This document shows, in pieces, positions 5,239-7,686 of a DNA stretch of 7,686 bases (position 1 is its first letter; each line of letters opens with the position of its first letter). Below the pieces are notes generated by a model. The model did not search any database, had not been told where the DNA came from, and saw only the letters and a program-made list of their open reading frames with translations. A program made the position numbers and the translations under genes. The stretch covers positions 1 through 7,686 of the forward strand of contig DASRZI010000339.1 in the NCBI GenBank assembly GCA_035686605.1. The letters run 5' to 3'. Origin of the DNA: UBA11865 sp035686605. GTDB taxonomy: Bacteria > Chloroflexota > Anaerolineae > Promineifilales > Promineifilaceae.

Positions 5239-6093
5239 CTAGCCAGCCGAGTTTCGTTTGCGGAAAGACTTGATCCAGCGCATGGCATACTGATCGCGAC
5301 CCATTGCCAGGTCAGCCGCAAGGATCGACGCCGTAATCTCCGCTATTAATGGATTCGTTATAGGGCAAGTAACACCGGCGTGTATGGCCATGGCGATAAA
5401 GGCGGCGTTTATACCTTTTCGGTCCGGAAGACCGAACGAGATATTACTTGCGCCCATGGTCATATTAACTCCTAACTCTTCGGATATGAGCCTGGTTGTC
5501 TCCAGGGCCATCCTGCCGGCATTGCTATCTGCGCCCATGCTCAAGACCAGTGGATCGACGACAACGTCTTCTTTTTCGATGCCGTACTGGGCGGCGAATT
5601 TTATGATCTTCGCCGCTACCGCCATCCGCTTTTCGGGCGTATCGGGAATGCCAGCGTCGTCCATGCAGAGCGCGATCACAGCCGCGCCATGCTCGCCGAC
5701 CAAGGGCAGGATGGTCCGCATAGATTTCTCTTCGCCACTGACCGAGTTGACCAGGGCTTTGCCATCATAACTAGCCAGCGCTGCTTTCAGGGCTTCTGGA
5801 TCCGCGGTATCGATGCAAAGAGGGACGTCGACAACACCGCCAATCTCTTGAACTAGTCGCATAAGAAGATCAGCTTCGTCAATACCTGGAATACCCGCGT
5901 TCACGTCGAGGACTGCGGCACCAGCAGCCACCTGAGCGATGGCATCCTGACGGACCATATCGAAGTCCCCCTCTAGTAAGGCAGCCTGCATCACTTTTCG
6001 CCCGGTCGGGTTGATCCGTTCGCCGATTATCGCGGTCGGAAGATCCCGCCCGATGCTCACGCTCTTTCGATTGCTTCTTACGGTTGTAATCAT
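5239..6093 (-). CDS. Methyltetrahydrofolate:corrinoid protein methyltransferase-like (pterin-binding, AcsE/MtgA type)
   Basis: The 284-residue protein has the pterin-binding (dihydropteroate synthase-like) TIM-barrel fold. Members move the methyl group between methyltetrahydrofolate and a cobalamin-carrying protein in the cytoplasm. Aligned by memory with Moorella AcsE, it keeps IGERINPTG (23-31), a V-L-D-V-N-A-G strand (61-67) and C-I-D-T (Asp95, pterin contact). It also keeps V-N-S (Asn116), V-D-P-L (Asp180) and G-A-S-N-I-S-F-G-L-P-D-R (Asn217, the residue linked to N5 activation in AcsE). The length suits the family, plus a short N-terminal extension of about 20 residues. AGAGG lies 11 nt before the ATG, a longer gap than usual. 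No corrinoid protein, CO dehydrogenase/acetyl-CoA synthase or methylamine-type methyltransferase gene is next to it, so its partner and direction are unknown. Dihydropteroate synthase itself is less likely because the protein resembles AcsE through the Asn217 motif. Confidence 0.88.
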   Translation of the reverse strand: MITTVRSNRKSVSIGRDLPTAIIGERINPTGRKVMQAALLEGDFDMVRQDAIAQVAAGAAVLDVNAGIPGIDEADLLMRLVQEIGGVVDVPLCIDTADPEALKAALASYDGKALVNSVSGEEKSMRTILPLVGEHGAAVIALCMDDAGIPDTPEKRMAVAAKIIKFAAQYGIEKEDVVVDPLVLSMGADSNAGRMALETTRLISEELGVNMTMGASNISFGLPDRKGINAAFIAMAIHAGVTCPITNPLIAEITASILAADLAMGRDQYAMRWIKSFRKRNSAG

Positions 6094-6185
6094 CTCTTTA
6101 AAAACCTCTTATTTGGACTGCACACGGTAATCGCAAAAATTCTGCCCTGCTCAAGAGCAATTTACAATAAAGATGCGTTCTTAAT

Positions 6186-6812
6186 CTACGAGCCGCCTTT
6201 TGTCTTGATAGCTGGCAGAGACTTCACTGTCTCCTTATCTAGTTTCAAGAAAACAGTGTCTTGCTCGATACGCTCGATATCCGAGATGGGAATCGTCACC
6301 GATTTCTTGCCCCACAGGTGACCTTCCTTGAGAACGAGATAGGTGATGTGGTTGTTTTCGGGATTGATGATGAATTCGTCGACCGTCCCAATGTGTCCAT
6401 CATTGGCTTCGACGTGCGCTCCCCGGTGAATAGCTAGCTCGTCATGGGGTATCTGCTCGACTTGAAGATACATATCGAGATAGCTGTCATCAAGCGAATC
6501 GTAGGGCCACATGACGGTATCCATCTCGGCCGCGACTGTAGCAGCGTCGTATCCTTCATCCAGCAGTTCTTGGCCAACGAACTGGGTCCTCACGAAGGGC
6601 ATTTGCCGGGCCAGCTCCTCTCGTTTCACATTCAGCGTTGCCAAGTCGCTCGAGCTTTCGGAAACCAAGCTGAGAGGAACTATAAACTCCCTATGGCGGT
6701 CCTTCACAACCACATGAGTAATCTCTGTGGTAACGGGATTAAGTATAATGGTCGCAGTCTTACCACAATCGCCATCAACGCAGCGGACATTAACATTCAG
6801 GGGAATATCCAT
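6186..6812 (-). CDS. PRC-barrel domain protein, two barrel-like halves
   Basis: The 208-residue protein has no signal peptide or membrane segment. The N-terminal half (about 2-50) and C-terminal half (about 125-192) each show the PRC-barrel strand pattern. That pattern is an opening strand, then a G-x-x-x-x-x-I/F-I-x-N-P turn followed by I-T-H/Y-V/L-V-V/L-K, then a strand rich in I-P and S. The clearest pieces are I-I-L-N-P-V-T-T-E-I-T-H-V-V-V-K in the first half and F-I-I-N-P-E-N-N-H-I-T-Y-L-V-L-K in the second. A 70-residue acidic linker containing W-P-Y-D-S-L-D-D joins them. PRC barrels occur in RimM and photosynthetic reaction-centre H subunits, and in many uncharacterised stress-type proteins; this one's role is unknown. 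I chose ATG 6812 over the GTG three codons upstream because AAAGGTG then lies about 6 nt ahead. It is co-directional with the methyltransferase gene, 92 nt away. Confidence 0.85.
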   Translation of the reverse strand: MDIPLNVNVRCVDGDCGKTATIILNPVTTEITHVVVKDRHREFIVPLSLVSESSSDLATLNVKREELARQMPFVRTQFVGQELLDEGYDAATVAAEMDTVMWPYDSLDDSYLDMYLQVEQIPHDELAIHRGAHVEANDGHIGTVDEFIINPENNHITYLVLKEGHLWGKKSVTIPISDIERIEQDTVFLKLDKETVKSLPAIKTKGGS

Positions 6813-7245
6813 CGTCAGCACCTTTGAATTATCATAGCTGAAATATGCAGTAAGGCTTTACGGGTGGAAGCAGCATAATACCAACCTGATTATACCCCCA
6901 GTCGGCCTTCGATTCTATCAGGATGAGAGGCCATGAAAAGAAGAGCCAATTTAGTGACTTTGGTTCGCGGTTGTTGAATGACTCTATGATAGCGGTTATT
7001 TAGAAGACGGATTCTGATGCGATTCAAAACGACGATGAATATCTTCCTGACATTAGAAAAGAAGGTCAAGTAACGTTTAGATAACGACGGCCAACGAGAT
7101 AGAATCTGCCTGGAAAAATGAAGGTCCATACCTAGCAACGACCGATGACCGAGCGATCATTAGCTGCCAGCCCGGCGTCACTACCGACACGTATTCGAGC
7201 TTGCCAGGGTGCTTCATCAAGCATTGTGTTAAGGAGAATAGCCTG
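6813..7245. other. Gap with no convincing gene
   Basis: About 430 bp between the minus-strand PRC-barrel gene and the plus-strand small membrane protein. It holds the candidate promoter of the former and the ribosome-binding site of the latter. The plus frame of the small membrane protein stays open upstream from 7081, after a TAG at 7078-7080, adding 55 codons without a good start. The minus strand has an 82-codon Arg-rich frame (6890-7138) with no family resemblance. I treat neither as a gene, but gene remnants cannot be excluded. Confidence 0.5.
6889..6894 (-). promoter_or_regulatory. Candidate -10 box for the PRC-barrel gene
   Basis: The minus strand reads TATAAT, a perfect -10 hexamer, about 77 nt upstream of the chosen start codon. 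The hexamer 17 nt further upstream is TAGAAT, only 3/6 to TTGACA. A second TATTAT with an extended TGG lies 8 nt nearer the gene (6875-6880). The assignment is tentative. Confidence 0.35.
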
Positions 7246-7428
7246 ATGACGAGCAAGAGTGCAGGTCGAATCATTACGATCATCGGAGTCATCATTCTAG
7301 GCGTATTCGCCTTCGCCGATCTACTTGGAATTGGACAGACGCCGGATGAAATTGGATACCGGCAGCTTATTGGGGTGGTAGTTGGGGCTCTAGTTGTGGT
7401 TCTTGGATCTTACGTATCCCGCAGGTAA
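7246..7428 (+). CDS. Small two-helix membrane protein
   Basis: The 60-residue protein has a short basic N-terminus (MTSKSAGR), a first helix at about residues 9-27, and a loop with D-L-L-G-I-G and an E-I-G-Y-R-Q turn. A second helix follows at about 41-56, and the protein ends S-R-R. The layout helix, D-x-x-G-I-G, G-Y-x-Q, helix, R-R resembles small uncharacterised membrane proteins I have seen in Chloroflexota; their function is unknown. AAGGAG at 7231-7236 lies 9 nt before ATG 7246, which favours this start over the in-frame TTG at 7201. It is convergent with the transporter gene at the right edge. Confidence 0.75.
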   Translation: MTSKSAGRIITIIGVIILGVFAFADLLGIGQTPDEIGYRQLIGVVVGALVVVLGSYVSRR

Positions 7429-7489
7429 ATTATCCGAGATGGGCTTCGTCGGTTTTGTGGTTTTGTTCTGCCACGAGTGGGATTTGGGA

Positions 7490-7505
7490 GACATCCAGTG
7501 ATGTC
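7490..7505. terminator. Hairpin between convergent genes, possible weak terminator
   Basis: GACATC (7490-7495) and GATGTC (7500-7505) form a 6-bp stem with a CAGT loop in the 91-nt space between the small membrane protein and the transporter stop codons. No T-run follows on either strand, so it does not match an intrinsic terminator well. Confidence 0.2.
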
Positions 7506-7519
7506 CTCGAAGCTATTGA

Positions 7520-7686
7520 TTAGAGGGGCCAGATAATTGGCACCAAGAACAGGCTGATTATCATGAATATCAGGACGAGGGGGATGCCGACGCGTAGAAA
7601 ATCCTTGAACCTGTAGTCACCAGGTGTGGTTACCATCAAATTGGTCGTTGTGCCGATGGGTGTCAGGAATGCGGTCGAAGCACTGA
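7520..7686 (-). CDS. SLC13/ArsB-type anion transporter, C-terminal 54 residues (5' end off window)
   Basis: The minus-strand frame enters from the right edge and stops at TAA 7522-7520. The visible part starts S-A-S-T-A-F-L-T-P-I-G-T-T-T-N-L-M-V and continues T-P-G-D-Y-R-F-K-D-F-L-R-V-G-I-P-L. It ends in a final hydrophobic helix closing with I-I-W-P-L. The P-I-G-T-x-T-N signature and the closing P-L-V-L helix are typical of the last two segments of the divalent anion:Na+ symporter (SLC13/DASS) and related ArsB/NhaD permeases. In that family the T-N segment lines the substrate site in the membrane. The substrate (sulfate, dicarboxylate, citrate or other) cannot be told from this fragment. Many bacterial relatives carry two TrkA_C domains in the middle, which would lie outside the window. 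Confidence 0.85.
   Translation of the reverse strand, partial: SASTAFLTPIGTTTNLMVTTPGDYRFKDFLRVGIPLVLIFMIISLFLVPIIWPL

Noticed and set aside
5221..5239. GCCTG/CAGGC inverted repeat as the methyltransferase terminator
   Set aside because: The stem is only 5 bp with a 9-nt loop and has no T-run on the minus strand.
5106..5321. Minus-strand 71-codon ORF behind the methyltransferase
   Set aside because: It is in the wrong frame; the hydrolase-like sequence is in another minus-strand frame over the same bases.
5384..5770. Plus-strand 128-codon ORF opposite the methyltransferase
   Set aside because: It is antisense to a well-conserved pterin-binding barrel.
6813..6821. GTG start for the PRC-barrel gene three codons upstream
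   Set aside because: The GTG overlaps the AAAGGTG ribosome-binding site that serves the ATG at 6812.
6444..6827. Plus-strand 127-codon ORF opposite the PRC-barrel gene
   Set aside because: It is antisense to a better-supported gene and has no domain features.
6890..7138. Minus-strand 82-codon Arg-rich ORF upstream of the PRC-barrel gene
   Set aside because: It has a TTG start, no clear ribosome-binding site, no recognisable motif, and it overlaps the candidate TATAAT promoter.
1..7686. tRNA, rRNA, CRISPR array, phage or defence cluster
   Set aside because: No cloverleaf, rRNA-like conserved stretch, regularly spaced repeats with spacers, or recognisable defence genes were seen on reading both strands.

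Overview
The window looks like a piece of a Chloroflexota (Anaerolineae or Dehalococcoidia type) chromosome, possibly from an uncultivated lineage. The main pointers are a Ser/Thr/Pro-rich lipoprotein ending in a C-x-L-P-C-W-W-G module, a stand-alone pterin-binding methyltransferase of the AcsE/MtgA type, a two-part PRC-barrel protein and a tiny two-helix membrane protein of a pattern I associate with that phylum. This assignment rests on family recognition by eye and is an inference.

Layout. (1) Positions 1-512: on the minus strand, the N-terminal part of a secreted lipoprotein that runs off the left edge. (2) 547-2996: an IS21-family insertion sequence with two 23-bp repeat units at each end, istA (DDE transposase) and istB (AAA+ helper), overlapping by 14 nt. 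(3) 2997-3243: the surviving 5' part of a YvlD/phage-holin-4-like membrane protein gene (minus strand), cut by the right end of the IS. The missing 3' part is not found beyond the left end and no target duplication is visible, so the two flanks do not look like halves of one simple insertion site. (4) 3244-3670: a divergent control region with an imperfect palindrome inside a direct repeat, then a 34-codon ORF with a strong ribosome-binding site. (5) 3671-5056: a lipoprotein carrying a peptidoglycan-binding domain and a complete CE4 polysaccharide deacetylase domain.

(6) 5092-5226: a 44-codon minus-strand relic of the C-terminus of an alpha/beta hydrolase, directly downstream of and in the same frame as (7) 5239-6093, a methyltetrahydrofolate-corrinoid methyltransferase-like gene (minus). 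(8) 6186-6812: a PRC-barrel protein (minus) with a plausible -10 box upstream. (9) 6813-7245: about 430 bp with no convincing gene. (10) 7246-7428: a 60-residue two-helix membrane protein (plus). (11) 7520-7686: the last 54 residues of an SLC13/ArsB-type anion transporter (minus), which runs off the right edge.

How the parts work together. Only istA and istB form an obvious functional unit. The deacetylase, the left-edge lipoprotein and the holin-like protein are all envelope proteins but do not form one operon. The methyltransferase and PRC-barrel genes are co-directional with a 92-nt gap and could be co-transcribed, but nothing links their functions. I do not see a defence, biosynthetic or other multi-gene system that I would call new. 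The most informative points are the rearranged IS locus, the hydrolase relic, and partial or short genes at the edges that are easy to overlook.
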